A stretch of DNA of 64,000 nucleotides from Mesorhizobium australicum WSM2073 (GCF_000230995.2 NC_019973.1:3300001-3364000); one strand, 5' to 3'; shown: positions 34,642-45,383, counted from the first letter of the stretch. Notes: generated from the sequence alone by a model not told the origin. Numbers and translations: made by a program.

Positions 34642-34668
34642 GAGGTGGCCGGATTGTCCGACCACCTC
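34642..34668 (+). terminator. Attenuator hairpin after binding-protein gene
   Basis: GAGGTGG (34642) pairs with CCACCTC (34662), extended by CGGA/TCCG inside, then TTTCTCTT. It lies between the binding-protein stop and the fused permease, the same arrangement as at 22805. Confidence 0.65.
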
Positions 34669-34705
34669 TTTCTCTTGTGGCCCCAGACCTGGCAGCAGTG
34701 ACCCG

Positions 34706-36829
34706 ATGAGCTTTCGCGAACGCCTCCAGTCCTGGCGCTACAATCTCGTGCCCGACCATCTCGTCGGCGAGATCCTGACCAAGCGCTGGACCGACAACGC
34801 CATTCCCTTCCTGGCGCTGGTGGTGACATTGGCGACTTTCGGCTCGATCATTCCGGGCTTCTTCAAGCTTTCTTCCCTGCAGGAATCGACCCGCCAGCTC
34901 GGCGAGTTTTCGATGGTCGTCACCGGCATGACGGTGGTGATGCTGGGCGGCGGCATCGATCTCTCGGTCGGTTCGATCTTCGCGCTGTCCTGCTTTTCCG
35001 CCGTCTATGTCTTCTTTATCCTCGAACAGTCGATCTGGCTGGCGCTGGCCGCCTCGCTCGCCACCGGGTTGGTGTTCGGCGCGATCAACGGCTACCTCGT
35101 CGGCTACCTCAGGCTGCGGGCGTTCCTCACCACGCTGGTGACCTTCATCTTCGGGCGGGCGCTGTTCGACATCCTGGTCACCACCTATGCAGCCGATGTG
35201 CAGCTTTCGACCGCTACGTCCGACGTGCTCGATTTCATCGGCGACAGCACTTTCTGGGGCCTGTCCGTCTCGGTGTGGCTGGCGATCATCCTCGCCATCG
35301 TCACCCATATCGCGCTGACGCGCTCGCGGCCGGGCTGGCACGTGCTGGCGGTCGGCGGCTCCCGGCGTTCGGCGCACAATGCCGGCATCCGGGTGCGCCG
35401 TACCGTGTTCATGACCTACGTCTTTTCCGGCTTCTGCGCCTCGATCGGCGGCTTTCTCATTGCCTGCCGCTTGAGCGGGGCGGGGCCAGGCACCGGCCTC
35501 AATCTCGAGATCATGGCGCTGACGGCGGCGGTGGTCGGCGGCGTCAGCCTCGGCGGCGGGCGCGGCTCGGTGATCAAGGGGCTGATGGGCGCCATCATCG
35601 TGCTGACCATGACCAACGGGCTGATCCGGCTGGGCTATGGCACCGGTACCAACCAGATGGTGCTCGGCATCATGCTGGCGGTGGCGGTGACCATCGACAT
35701 TCGCTGGCTCAAGAACCGCCACAAGGTGCTGAACGAGGTCTATGTCGCGCCGGTCTATCTCAGGATGGGCGAAACCCAGTCCGCGGTGCCGGGCTCGGGC
35801 ACGCCTTACGCGCTCGACAACCGGCTGTCGGCGGCCGACCATATCGGGCTCGGCGAACTGGAAGGGCCGGAAGACGTCATCCTCGACCGCGACGACAATC
35901 TCTATTGCGGCACGCGCCATGGCGAGATCGTTCGCTTCTTCGCGCCGGATTATGTCAGGTCGGAGGTGTTCGCCCATATTGGCGGTTTTCCGCTGGGCTT
36001 GGCCTTTGACAAAGGGGGCAATCTGATCAGCTGCGTCGGCGCGATGGGGCTCTATTCCGTCTCTCCGGATCGCGCGGTCAAAAGGCTGTCGGCCGAGACG
36101 TCGCGCTCCTGGACCTCGATCGTCGACGATGCGCGGCTGCGCGATCCCAATGATTGCGATATCGCGCCGGACGGCCGCATCTATTTTACGGACTCGACCA
36201 AGCGCTATGACGCGCATGACTGGGCGCTGGACTCGATCGAGAACCGCGCCACCGGCCGCCTCCTGGTCTACGATCCCAGGGATGGGTCGACAAGGACGCT
36301 GCTCGACGGCTACCGTTACACCAATGGTGTCTGCATGGCGCATGACGGCAAGTCGCTGTTCTTCGCCGAAAGCTGGGCCTGCCGTGTGCATCGCTACTGG
36401 CTGGAAGGGCCGAAGGCGGGCACCGCCGAATGCGTCATCCGCGACATGCCGGGCTACCCCGACAACATCAACCGCGCGTCGGACGGCAATTACTGGATGG
36501 CGTGGCTGGGCATGCGCACGCCGAGCTTCGACCTGTCGCTGCGCCATCCCGACATGCGCAAGCGCATGACGCGCCGGCTGCCGCAGGACGAATGGCTGTT
36601 CCCCAACATCAACACCGGCGGCGTGGTGAAATTCAACGAGAAGGGCGGCATCGTCGAGGCGATGGGGGACTTGACGGGCGGCGCGCACCCGATGGTCACC
36701 TCTATGCGCGAGCACAAGGGATATCTGTTCGTCGGTGGCATCCTCAACAATCGCATCGGCCGCTACAAGGTTTCCGGCGCCGACCCGAACTGGACCAGCT
36801 CCGCCTCGTATTGGGGAGCGCAGCCATGA
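34706..36829 (+). CDS. CUT2 permease fused to a strictosidine-synthase/SMP-30-like propeller
   Basis: 707 residues in one open frame, about twice the usual permease length. Residues 1-345 are a ribose-type permease (VTGMTVVMLGGGIDLSVGSIFAL, GAINGYLVGYLRLRAFLTTLVTFIFGR, VVGGVSLGGGRGSVIKGLMGA). Residues ~375-707 are a beta-propeller with strictosidine-synthase-like/APMAP signatures: LRDPNDCDIAPDGRIYFTDST, FFAESWACRVHRYWLEGP, GYPDNINRASDGNYWMAWLG. The propeller follows a basic stretch (RWLKNRHK) after the last helix, so it should be cytoplasmic. It may hydrolyse an imported lactone or sense it at the channel mouth (inference). The next gene overlaps by four bases. Confidence 0.92.
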   Translation: MSFRERLQSWRYNLVPDHLVGEILTKRWTDNAIPFLALVVTLATFGSIIPGFFKLSSLQESTRQLGEFSMVVTGMTVVMLGGGIDLSVGSIFALSCFSAVYVFFILEQSIWLALAASLATGLVFGAINGYLVGYLRLRAFLTTLVTFIFGRALFDILVTTYAADVQLSTATSDVLDFIGDSTFWGLSVSVWLAIILAIVTHIALTRSRPGWHVLAVGGSRRSAHNAGIRVRRTVFMTYVFSGFCASIGGFLIACRLSGAGPGTGLNLEIMALTAAVVGGVSLGGGRGSVIKGLMGAIIVLTMTNGLIRLGYGTGTNQMVLGIMLAVAVTIDIRWLKNRHKVLNEVYVAPVYLRMGETQSAVPGSGTPYALDNRLSAADHIGLGELEGPEDVILDRDDNLYCGTRHGEIVRFFAPDYVRSEVFAHIGGFPLGLAFDKGGNLISCVGAMGLYSVSPDRAVKRLSAETSRSWTSIVDDARLRDPNDCDIAPDGRIYFTDSTKRYDAHDWALDSIENRATGRLLVYDPRDGSTRTLLDGYRYTNGVCMAHDGKSLFFAESWACRVHRYWLEGPKAGTAECVIRDMPGYPDNINRASDGNYWMAWLGMRTPSFDLSLRHPDMRKRMTRRLPQDEWLFPNINTGGVVKFNEKGGIVEAMGDLTGGAHPMVTSMREHKGYLFVGGILNNRIGRYKVSGADPNWTSSASYWGAQP

Positions 36830-37881
36830 TCCTCGACCCAATCCTGGATATGTTTCGCGGCAAGGCGGTGACGATCCCGCCGCTCGACGGCGCCTTCCGT
36901 CCCAACACGCGGCTGGATGAGGCGCTTGCGTTTGTCGGATTGACCGAACCGGACAATCTGCTGGTTGCCGATGGCGGGCTGCTGGCCTCCAGCGGCAACG
37001 CCATCTATTCGCTTGCCGCCGACACTGAACCGAAGGTAGTCGAGACCTTTCCTTCCCCAATCACGGCGCTGGCTCTGTCGCCATCGGGCCAACTGACGGT
37101 GGGGCTCGAAAGCGGCAGGCTGCTGATATCGGGCAAGGAAGTGTCGCTGCCGGCCGGCGTCAGCTGCATCACCGCTCTTGCCTACGCCGAGGACGGCACT
37201 TTGTGGTTGGCCAACGGGTCGACCGAGCATGCGCCATCGCAATGGGCCGCCGATCTGATGACGAAGGGCGCATCCGGTTCGCTTTGGAAGCGAAACGCGG
37301 CAGGCGGCGAGTTCCGCAAGGTGGCCGGCGGGATCGCCTTTCCCTATGGGCTCCAGCCCCTTGGCAGGGATGTGCTGGTGAGCGAGAGCTGGCGTCACCA
37401 ACTCGTGCGCTTCGATGGCGCGACCGGCAATCGCTCGACCGTGATGACGCATCTGCCCGGCTATCCCGCTCGGCTGTCGCCGGCCGGCGATGGCGGGGCG
37501 TGGCTGACCTTGTTCGCGCCACGCAACCGGCTGATTGAATTCGTGCTGCAGGAAACGCACTACCGCCAGGACATGATCGACCAGGTGCCGCCGGCTTACT
37601 GGATCGCGCCGGCGCTCGCCTCCAGCCGCAGCTTCCTCGAACCGCTGCAATGCGGCGGCATCAGAACCATGGGCATCCACAAGCCGTGGTCGCCGAGCCG
37701 TTCCTACGGGCTGGTGGTCAGGCTCGATCAAAACATGCAGCCGCAATTCAGCCTGCACAGCCGCGCCAACGGCACGCGCCACGGCATTTGCAGCGTGGTG
37801 GAAAAGGGCGGCCAGCTGTTCGTTGCTTCCAGGGGTGGCGATTGCGTGCTGGCCGTCGACCTCGCCTCGGGAGGTTTCTGA
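36826..37881 (+). CDS. Strictosidine-synthase-like/SMP-30 propeller protein
   Basis: 351 residues without a signal peptide, so cytoplasmic. The motifs are weaker copies of those in the upstream fusion: ALAYAEDGTLWLANGS, VLVSESWRHQLVRFDGATGNRS, GYPARLSPAGDGGAWLTLFAP. A six-bladed lactonase-type propeller is likely. Together with the fused domain this gives two related propellers in one importer operon. Starts and stops overlap both neighbours (ATGA, TGATG), so translation is coupled. Confidence 0.85.
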   Translation: MILDPILDMFRGKAVTIPPLDGAFRPNTRLDEALAFVGLTEPDNLLVADGGLLASSGNAIYSLAADTEPKVVETFPSPITALALSPSGQLTVGLESGRLLISGKEVSLPAGVSCITALAYAEDGTLWLANGSTEHAPSQWAADLMTKGASGSLWKRNAAGGEFRKVAGGIAFPYGLQPLGRDVLVSESWRHQLVRFDGATGNRSTVMTHLPGYPARLSPAGDGGAWLTLFAPRNRLIEFVLQETHYRQDMIDQVPPAYWIAPALASSRSFLEPLQCGGIRTMGIHKPWSPSRSYGLVVRLDQNMQPQFSLHSRANGTRHGICSVVEKGGQLFVASRGGDCVLAVDLASGGF

Positions 37882-39377
37882 TGGAACCAATTATTCGCCT
37901 CGAAGACGTCACCAAGAATTATCGGGGCGTTCCGGCAGTCAAGAACGTCAGCTTCGAACTGCGCAAAGGCGAAATCCACGCACTGCTCGGCGAGAACGGC
38001 GCGGGTAAATCGACACTGACCAAGATCATCGCCGGCGTGGTCGATGCCACGTCCGGCAGGATGTTCCACAAGGGCCGGGAGATCGCCTACGCTTCGCCGC
38101 ATGCCGCACTCGAGGCCGGCATTGCCATGGTGTTCCAGGAGACCAGCCTGGTGCCGTCGATGACGGTGGCGCAGAACCTCTATCTCGGTACTGAAAAATT
38201 CCTCAACCGGCTGCGCGGCACGTATATTTCAGCACAGCAGTTCCTGCAGTCGCTGAATTTTCCGGTCGATCCGAACGCCATGGTGGCGACGCTGGGCGCG
38301 GCCAAGCGGCAGATGGTCGAGATCGCGCGCGCCGTGCACCACAAGGCCGAGATCATCATCTTCGACGAGCCGACGGCGACCCTGACGCCGGAGGAGAAAC
38401 GCCATTTCTTCGCGCTGATCCGGCGGCTGAAGGCGAACGGTGTCTCGATCGTCTTCATCAGCCACGCGCTGGAGGAGGCATTGATGATTGCCGACCGCAT
38501 CACCATCCTGCGCGACGGCGAGCTGGTCATCACCGACGACACGCCGGCCTTCGACCGCGACAGAATTGTCGCCGCCATGGTCGGGCGCACTTTGTCGGGG
38601 CAGATCTACCGCCAGCGCGACGAAGCCAAGCTGCGCAAGGCGGGCCGGAAAGTGCTGTCGGTGCAGGACATTTCGATGAGCAATGTCGTGCGCAACAACT
38701 CCTTCTCGATCTTCGAGGGCCAGATCACCGGCGTGTTCGGGCTGATCGGCTCCGGCCGCACCGAGACCTTCAAGGTCGTGTCGGGCATCTATAAGCGCGA
38801 TTTTTTGCGCGGCGGTACAATCGAACTCGACGACAGGCCGGTGCGCTATCTCGTGCCGAGCGAAGCGGTGGCGGACGGCATCGTCTATGTCACCGAGGAC
38901 CGCAAGAGCGAAGGCATCTTCGAGACGATGAGCATCGCCGAGAACCTGTTTGGCGGCCTGCTGGCGGCCGGCCGTGAAAAGGCCTGGGTGATCAACCAGC
39001 AGGAGATGCACGCGCTATCGGCCGAGTGGACGAAGACGCTCAACATCAAGGCGATCAACGACAATGCTCGCGTGGTCGAACTCTCAGGTGGGAACCAACA
39101 GAAGGTGGTGATCGGCAAGGGGCTGGTGCAGCAGCCGCGCGTCGTCATTTTCGACGAACCGACGCGCGGCGTCGATGTCGGCGCCATCGCGGAGATCCAC
39201 CAGATCATCAACCGGCTGGCCGACGAGGGCTTGGCCGTGGTGGTGATCTCGTCCTATTTGCCGGAGATCATGAACCTGTCGGATCGGATCCTGGTCTGCC
39301 GGCAAGGCCGCATCGTCGAGGAGTTTTCTCCGGCGGAGGCCACGGAGGAGAAGATCATGTACGCGGCGGTGCACTAG
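37881..39377 (+). CDS. CUT2 ABC ATPase, two-domain (RbsA-like)
   Basis: 498 residues, two nucleotide-binding domains. N-terminal domain: Walker A GENGAGKST, Q-loop FQETSLVPSMTVAQNLYLG, variant signature LGAAKRQMVEIARAV, Walker B IIIFDEPTATL. C-terminal domain: degenerate Walker A GLIGSGRTE, canonical signature LSGGNQQKVVIGKGL, Walker B VVIFDEPTRGVDVGA. A weak second Walker A is usual for RbsA. It powers both permeases of the 32.5-39.4 kb system. No terminator is obvious after it. Confidence 0.94.
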   Translation: MEPIIRLEDVTKNYRGVPAVKNVSFELRKGEIHALLGENGAGKSTLTKIIAGVVDATSGRMFHKGREIAYASPHAALEAGIAMVFQETSLVPSMTVAQNLYLGTEKFLNRLRGTYISAQQFLQSLNFPVDPNAMVATLGAAKRQMVEIARAVHHKAEIIIFDEPTATLTPEEKRHFFALIRRLKANGVSIVFISHALEEALMIADRITILRDGELVITDDTPAFDRDRIVAAMVGRTLSGQIYRQRDEAKLRKAGRKVLSVQDISMSNVVRNNSFSIFEGQITGVFGLIGSGRTETFKVVSGIYKRDFLRGGTIELDDRPVRYLVPSEAVADGIVYVTEDRKSEGIFETMSIAENLFGGLLAAGREKAWVINQQEMHALSAEWTKTLNIKAINDNARVVELSGGNQQKVVIGKGLVQQPRVVIFDEPTRGVDVGAIAEIHQIINRLADEGLAVVVISSYLPEIMNLSDRILVCRQGRIVEEFSPAEATEEKIMYAAVH

Positions 39378-39444
39378 GGGGCGGGGAAGGCGGATGATCG
39401 CACCGTTGGATGGAACACCGGAGGTTAGCCGCCTCATCCGCCAT

Positions 39445-39630
39445 TTCGTCATCCACGGGCGGAGCAAGGAGCGCAGCGACGCGGCGCAGACCCGAGGATC
39501 CATGCCGGGGCTCGGAAGCGCTGCTACGGTGCGGAATTTCGCTCTGCTGCACACTTCGATAGACGTCACGGAATGGATCCCAGGGTCTCCGCGACGGCGC
39601 TTCGCGCCTGCTTCGCCCAGGGATGACGAA
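39445..39630. repeat. Intergenic palindromic repeat element (186 bp)
   Basis: Bounded by perfect inverted ends TTCGTCATCC (39445) and GGATGACGAA (39621), with internal GAGGATCCATGCC and GGAATGGATCCCAGGGTCTCCG segments. This sequence style is that of the dispersed intergenic repeats common in Rhizobiales genomes. It fills most of the 381-base gap 39378-39758, which has no gene. Confidence 0.65.
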
Positions 39631-39758
39631 GTTTAGTGCTTCGGCAAATCTGCAAACGCTTTTGCGCATCGAAAACTGAACCAGAAAAGCCGGTTAGCCG
39701 CCTTTGCTCGAGACCTGATTCAACGACCTGATCCACCGAGCCAACGAAAGGAAACGCC

Positions 39759-40169
39759 ATGGCCACGACAAAACTCCTGAGCGATGCCGAGATGGAAAAA
39801 ATCCCGGCCGTGAAGGCCGTGTTCGACGATATCCGCGCCACGCGCAAATCGGATTTCGTCAATAATTTCTGGCGCGGGCTGGCCAATGATCCGCCGGCAC
39901 TGAAGCGGATCTGGGAGCAGTTGAAGGCTGTCATGGTCGCCGAGAGCGCTATCGATCCGCTGACCAAGGAGATGATCTACATCGCGGTTTCGACCGCCAA
40001 TGGCTGCTCCTACTGCGTGCATTCGCACACGGCGACGGCGCGCGCCAAGGGCATGACAGACGCGCAGCACGGCGAATTGGTGTCGATCATCGGGCTCGCC
40101 GGGCAGACCAATCATCTGGTCACGGCCATGCAGATCCCGGTCGATCCGCAATTCGAGGTGAAAAGCTAG
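39759..40169 (+). CDS. AhpD-like/carboxymuconolactone decarboxylase family protein
   Basis: 136 residues. The AhpD-type site E...NGCSYCVHSHTATARAKGM carries CxxC and the following His, as in alkylhydroperoxidase-like proteins. It probably has thiol-dependent peroxidase activity or is a small-molecule-processing member. It appears monocistronic (138 bases to the next gene). GAAAGGAAAC precedes the ATG. Confidence 0.88.
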   Translation: MATTKLLSDAEMEKIPAVKAVFDDIRATRKSDFVNNFWRGLANDPPALKRIWEQLKAVMVAESAIDPLTKEMIYIAVSTANGCSYCVHSHTATARAKGMTDAQHGELVSIIGLAGQTNHLVTAMQIPVDPQFEVKS

Positions 40170-40307
40170 CCGTCAGCCAGCCTATCGGGATGGCGGGGAA
40201 CATTTGTCCCCTGCCTGTTAAGGAAGTGACATGTAACGGCACTAAGGAGACCCACGCGAAGTCGCGCCGGTGGGTTTCCGGCAGCCGGCTCTCGCAGTGG
40301 AGCCGGC

Positions 40308-41140
40308 ATGAAAATCGTCCAGATCACCGATACCCATTTCAGCCCGACCAAGCCGCATTTCAACGGCAATTGGGAGCCGCTGGCCGCCTGGATCGCGCAA
40401 AGCGGCGCTGACCTCGTCATCCACACCGGCGATCTCAGCGTCGACGGCGCCGACAAGGACGACGACATCGGCTTCTGCATGGAGCTGATGCGGGAAATCT
40501 CGGTCCCGATGCTGCTGGTGCCGGGCAATCACGATGTCGGCCATCTGCCGGGCTCCTTGCAGCCGGTCAATGCGGAACGCCTCGAGCGCTGGCGCCGGCT
40601 GGTTGGTCCCGATTATTGGACGGAGGACGCCGGAAACTGGCGATTTATCGGTCTCGACAGCCTGCTGATGGGCTTTGATGATGCCGAGGAAGAGGCCCAG
40701 TTCGAATGGCTGCGTGCGGCGCTGGAAAGCCGTGGCGGCCGGCGTGTCGCGCTCTTCGCCCACAAGCCGCTGTTCATCGACGCGCCCGGCGAAGATGACA
40801 CCGGTTACTGGAGCGTCCGCCCGGCACAGCGGCAGCGTCTCTACGATCTCATCGGTGCCCATGATGTGGCGCTTTTCGCCAGCGGTCACCTGCACCGGGC
40901 ATGGCAAGGCAAATACGAAAACACCGCGCTGGTCTGGGGTCCGTCGGCCGCCTTTGTCGTCGGCGACATGGAGCGCGACATGCCGGGCGAGCGGCTGCTC
41001 GGCGCCGTCGTGCATGAATTCGACGACACGGTCACCAGCGAGATCGTCGCTGTTCCCGGCATGACCGTCCACGTCCTCGATGACGTGGTCGAGGAAGTCT
41101 ACCCGCACGAGGCGCACAAGGTCCGCAAGAAGGTCGCGTC

Positions 41141-41144
<4 letters not shown>
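40308..41144 (+). CDS. Metallophosphoesterase, GpdQ/cyclic-nucleotide phosphodiesterase type
   Basis: 278 residues. All calcineurin-like metal motifs are present: ITDTHF (D-x-H), HTGDLS (GD), PGNHDVGH (GNHD), FAHKP and SGHLHR (GHxH). Length matches GpdQ-type glycerophosphodiesterases (~270). Its stop overlaps the start of a UgpC-like ATPase, so it probably cleaves an imported organophosphodiester such as glycerophosphodiesters and supplies phosphate or glycerol phosphate (inference). Confidence 0.9.
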
Positions 41145-42290
<1,146 letters not shown>

Positions 42291-42298
<8 letters not shown>

Positions 42299-43214
42299 CG
42301 TCGCGCTGGCTGGCAATATCCCGAGCGCCGCGGCCCTCCACAGGCGCAGCGAGGACCGCACCGCCTGGCTGCTGGCGGCCCCGGCGATCGTGCTCTTGCT
42401 GCTGTTCGTGCTGCTGCCGGTGGTCGCCGTCATCTTCCTCGGCTTCACCGATTTCGAACTCGGTTATGGCAAATTCCGCCTGGTCGGCTTCGAGAATTAC
42501 GCGCATCTCCTGACCGACCGCACCTTCCGCAAATCGCTGTGGAACACATCGGTCTATACGGCGATCGTCGCACCGGTCTCGATCGTGCTTGGCCTTGGTG
42601 TCGCCTTGCTGATCGAAGGCGAACCTCGGGCTCGCGGTTTCTTCCGCACCGTCTATTTCCTGCCGGTCGCATCGCTGATCGTCGCCATGGCGACAGTCTG
42701 GCAATATCTCTTCCACCCGACCATCGGGCCACTCAACGCGCTGCTTGCGCTGGTCGGCATTCCTGGCCCGAACTGGCTCGGCGCCTCCAGCACCGTGCTC
42801 TACAGCCTGTCGATCATCGGCGTCTGGCAGTCGGTCGGCTTCAACATGGTGCTGTTCCTGGCTGGCCTGACGGCGATCCCGCGCGAGCTCTACGCCGCTG
42901 CTCACGTCGATGGCGCGAAATCGGCGCTCGACCGGTTTTTCCTGGTCACCTGGCCGATGCTCGGGCCGACGACGCTGTTCGTCGTCACGATCAGCATCAC
43001 CAATGCGGTGAAGGTCTTCGAAACCGTGAAGATGCTGACCGATGGCGGGCCCAACAAGGCCTCCGAAGTGCTGCTGTTCACCATCTACCAGGAAGGCTTC
43101 GTCTACCTGCGCGTCGGCTATGCCTCGGCAATGACCGTCGTCTTCCTTGCGATCCTGGTCGTGCTGATGCTTCTCCAATACCGCGTACTCGACCGGCGGG
43201 TGCATTACACATGA
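42291..43214 (+). CDS. CUT1 ABC permease, UgpA-like
   Basis: 307 residues, six helices. WLLAAPAIVLLLLFVLLPVV, FFRTVYFLPVASLIVAMATVWQYLF, EAA-like loop PRELYAAAHVDGAKSALDRFFLVTWPML, then KMLTDGGPNKASEVLLFTIYQEGF. The start overlaps the ATPase gene by eight bases; its stop overlaps the UgpE-like start. Confidence 0.93.
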
Positions 43215-44041
43215 CCAGCCTGCCTGCCTGCCGCATCATCCGTTTCGCGCTGCTTTCGCTGGGCGCGTTGATGATCCTCGCGCCTTACATCTTCATGATC
43301 TCGACCGCCGGCAAGACGCAGAGCGACATCTTTACCTCGTCGCTGTCGCTCGTCCCCCAGCATTTCTACTTCGCCGAGAATTTCGCCAAGGCGCTGAGCA
43401 AGGTGCCGATGGCAACGCTGCTGTGGAACGGCGTCGTCGTGTGCGGCCTGATCTTCTTCTTCCAGGTGCTGGTCGCGATTCCCTGCGCCTACGCCATGGC
43501 CAAGCTGAAATTCCGTGCCGCGCGGCTGATGATGGTGCTGGTCATGCTCGGCCTGCTGGTGCCGATCCATGCCACGGCGCTGCCGCTCTATGTCGCCTTC
43601 GACAGGATGTCGCTGCTCAACAGCTACACCTCGCTGGTGGCGCCGTTCACCATCTCGGTGTTCGCGATCTTCATGTTCCTGCAGTTCTTCCGCGCCATGC
43701 CCGACGACCTCATCCACGCAGCAAGGCTCGACGGCATGTCCGAGCTCGGGATCGTCGCGCGCGTCATCGTCCCCAACGCCTGGCCGGCCGTCACCGCGTT
43801 TGCGATCTTTTCGGTGGTCGCCCACTGGAACGATCTCTACTGGCCGCTGATCGTCGTCAGCAAGCAGGCCTACGCCACGCCGCCGCTCGGCCTGATGTAT
43901 TTCCGCGCCGCCGAGGCGGGCGACGATTACGGCGCGCTGATGGCCGCCACGCTGATCATCACCCTTCCACTCGTCGTCGCCTTCCTGTTCGCACAGAAGC
44001 GCTTCGTCGAAGGCATCACCATGACCGGTCTCAAAGGCTGA
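43211..44041 (+). CDS. CUT1 ABC permease, UgpE-like
   Basis: 276 residues, six helices. Typical MalG/UgpE segments: LMILAPYIFMISTAGKTQSDIFTSS, YAMAKLKFRAARLMMVLVMLGLLVP, EAA-type loop PDDLIHAARLDGMSELGIVARVIVPNAWP and C-terminal GITMTGLKG. It overlaps the UgpA-like gene by four bases. Confidence 0.93.
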   Translation: MTSLPACRIIRFALLSLGALMILAPYIFMISTAGKTQSDIFTSSLSLVPQHFYFAENFAKALSKVPMATLLWNGVVVCGLIFFFQVLVAIPCAYAMAKLKFRAARLMMVLVMLGLLVPIHATALPLYVAFDRMSLLNSYTSLVAPFTISVFAIFMFLQFFRAMPDDLIHAARLDGMSELGIVARVIVPNAWPAVTAFAIFSVVAHWNDLYWPLIVVSKQAYATPPLGLMYFRAAEAGDDYGALMAATLIITLPLVVAFLFAQKRFVEGITMTGLKG

Positions 44042-44067
44042 CCGGGTCGAACCAGGAGTACGAGCAC

Positions 44068-45333
44068 ATGAAGCAACTTCCCAGGATTCTTGCAGCGGCG
44101 GCGATCTCGCTGACGACAGTCCTTCCGGCCTATGCCGACACGACGCTGACGGTCCATTATCCGATGCCCGGCTTCTTCAAGAACGTGATGGACACGATCT
44201 CGAAGAAGTTCATGGAAGAAAATCCCGACATCAAGATCCAGTTCGCCAGCCCGTCCGCCACCTATGAGGAAGGCATCCAGACCATCCTTCGCCAGGCCGG
44301 CACCGACGAAATGCCCGACATCACCTTCATCGGGCTCAACCGTCTGCGCATGCTCAACGAACGCGACGTTGCCGTCGATCTTGGCCCGCTGGTCAAGAAG
44401 GAAGGCAACATGGCTGAGCTCGGCTTCTCCGACACGATCCTGAAGCTGGCGCAGGTCAACGGCAAGCAGGTCGGCCTCGCCTTCGCCACTTCGAACCCGA
44501 TCATGTATTACAACGCCGACCTGGTGAAGGCCGCCGGCGGTGATCCGGACAATCCGCCCAAGACCTGGGACGAGGTCATCGCGCTCGGCGGCAAGATCAA
44601 GGCGCTCGGCAATGGCGTCGACGGCATCGACTTCCGCTGGCAGGGCGACGACTGGATGTTTTCGGCGCTGCTGTTCGGCGCCGGCGGCAAGATGCTGAAC
44701 GAGGACGAAAGCAAGGTCGCCTTCAACGGGCCGGAAGGCGAGAAGGCAGTCGAGATCCTGCAGCGGATGGTGAAGGAGGGCGGCATGCCGGTCTTCACCA
44801 AGCCGGCTGGCGAGCAGGCGTTCGCGGCCGGCAAGGTTGGCTTCGAGTTCCAGACCACCGGCGCGCTGGTCAACACCATCAAGAACGTCGGCGACAAGTT
44901 CACACTGCGGACGGCCAAGATCCCGCTGATCGATCCGGCCAACGGCCATCTGCCGACCGGCGGCAATGCCGTGGTCATCCTGACCAAGGATGCCGCCAGG
45001 CAGGACGCCGCCTGGAAATTCGCGAAATTCGCCGCCGGCCCCTATGGCGCGTCGGTCGTCGTGCCCGGTACCGGTTATGTCCCCAACAATGAACTCGCGG
45101 CAAAGTCTTCCGACTATCTCGGCGATTTCTACAAGAAGAACCCGCTGTTCCAGGCCGGGCTCAGCCAGATGCCGCTGATGGTTCCGTGGTATGCCTTCCC
45201 GGGCACCAACGGTGTGAAGGTGACGCAGACGATCGTCGACAATCTGTCGCGGATCGTCGACCAGTCGGCGACGCCCAAGGAAGCGCTCACCGACGCGGCA
45301 AGCGACGTCGAAGGCATGCTGCCGACGCAGTAA
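44068..45333 (+). CDS. Extracellular solute-binding protein, UgpB-like
   Basis: 421 residues. A Sec signal (to PAYA, about residue 22) precedes a family-1 fold: TLTVHYPMPGFFKNVMDTISKKFMEENPDIKIQF, TYEEGIQTILRQAGTDEMPDITFIGLNRLRML, GLAFATSNPIMYYNADLVKAAGG, GKVGFEFQTTGALVNTI, PTGGNAVVILTKDAARQDAAWKFAKF. Similarity to UgpB plus the phosphodiesterase in the operon suggests glycerol-3-phosphate or a glycerophosphodiester as ligand. Confidence 0.92.
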   Translation: MKQLPRILAAAAISLTTVLPAYADTTLTVHYPMPGFFKNVMDTISKKFMEENPDIKIQFASPSATYEEGIQTILRQAGTDEMPDITFIGLNRLRMLNERDVAVDLGPLVKKEGNMAELGFSDTILKLAQVNGKQVGLAFATSNPIMYYNADLVKAAGGDPDNPPKTWDEVIALGGKIKALGNGVDGIDFRWQGDDWMFSALLFGAGGKMLNEDESKVAFNGPEGEKAVEILQRMVKEGGMPVFTKPAGEQAFAAGKVGFEFQTTGALVNTIKNVGDKFTLRTAKIPLIDPANGHLPTGGNAVVILTKDAARQDAAWKFAKFAAGPYGASVVVPGTGYVPNNELAAKSSDYLGDFYKKNPLFQAGLSQMPLMVPWYAFPGTNGVKVTQTIVDNLSRIVDQSATPKEALTDAASDVEGMLPTQ

Positions 45334-45339
45334 GGACTT

Positions 45340-45381
45340 GCCAGGGCATCGCCGCTGCAATGGCGCGGCGAACTCCCTGGC
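45340..45381. terminator. Large hairpin between convergent genes
   Basis: GCCAGGG (45340) pairs with CCCTGGC (45375) with an inner CGCCGC/GCGGCG stem. It spans the 50-base gap between convergent stops and can end transcription from both sides. Confidence 0.6.
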
Positions 45382-45383
45382 GG

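Noticed and set aside
34556..37060. 834-codon open frame on the minus strand
   Set aside because: It is antisense to the permease fusion and lies in high-GC DNA where the opposite frame stays open by codon bias; its translation has no family motif and is rich in His/Arg/Asp as usual for shadows.
37881..39377. Degenerate C-terminal Walker A (GLIGSGRTE) as a novel defect
   Set aside because: A weak second Walker A is normal for RbsA-type two-domain ATPases.
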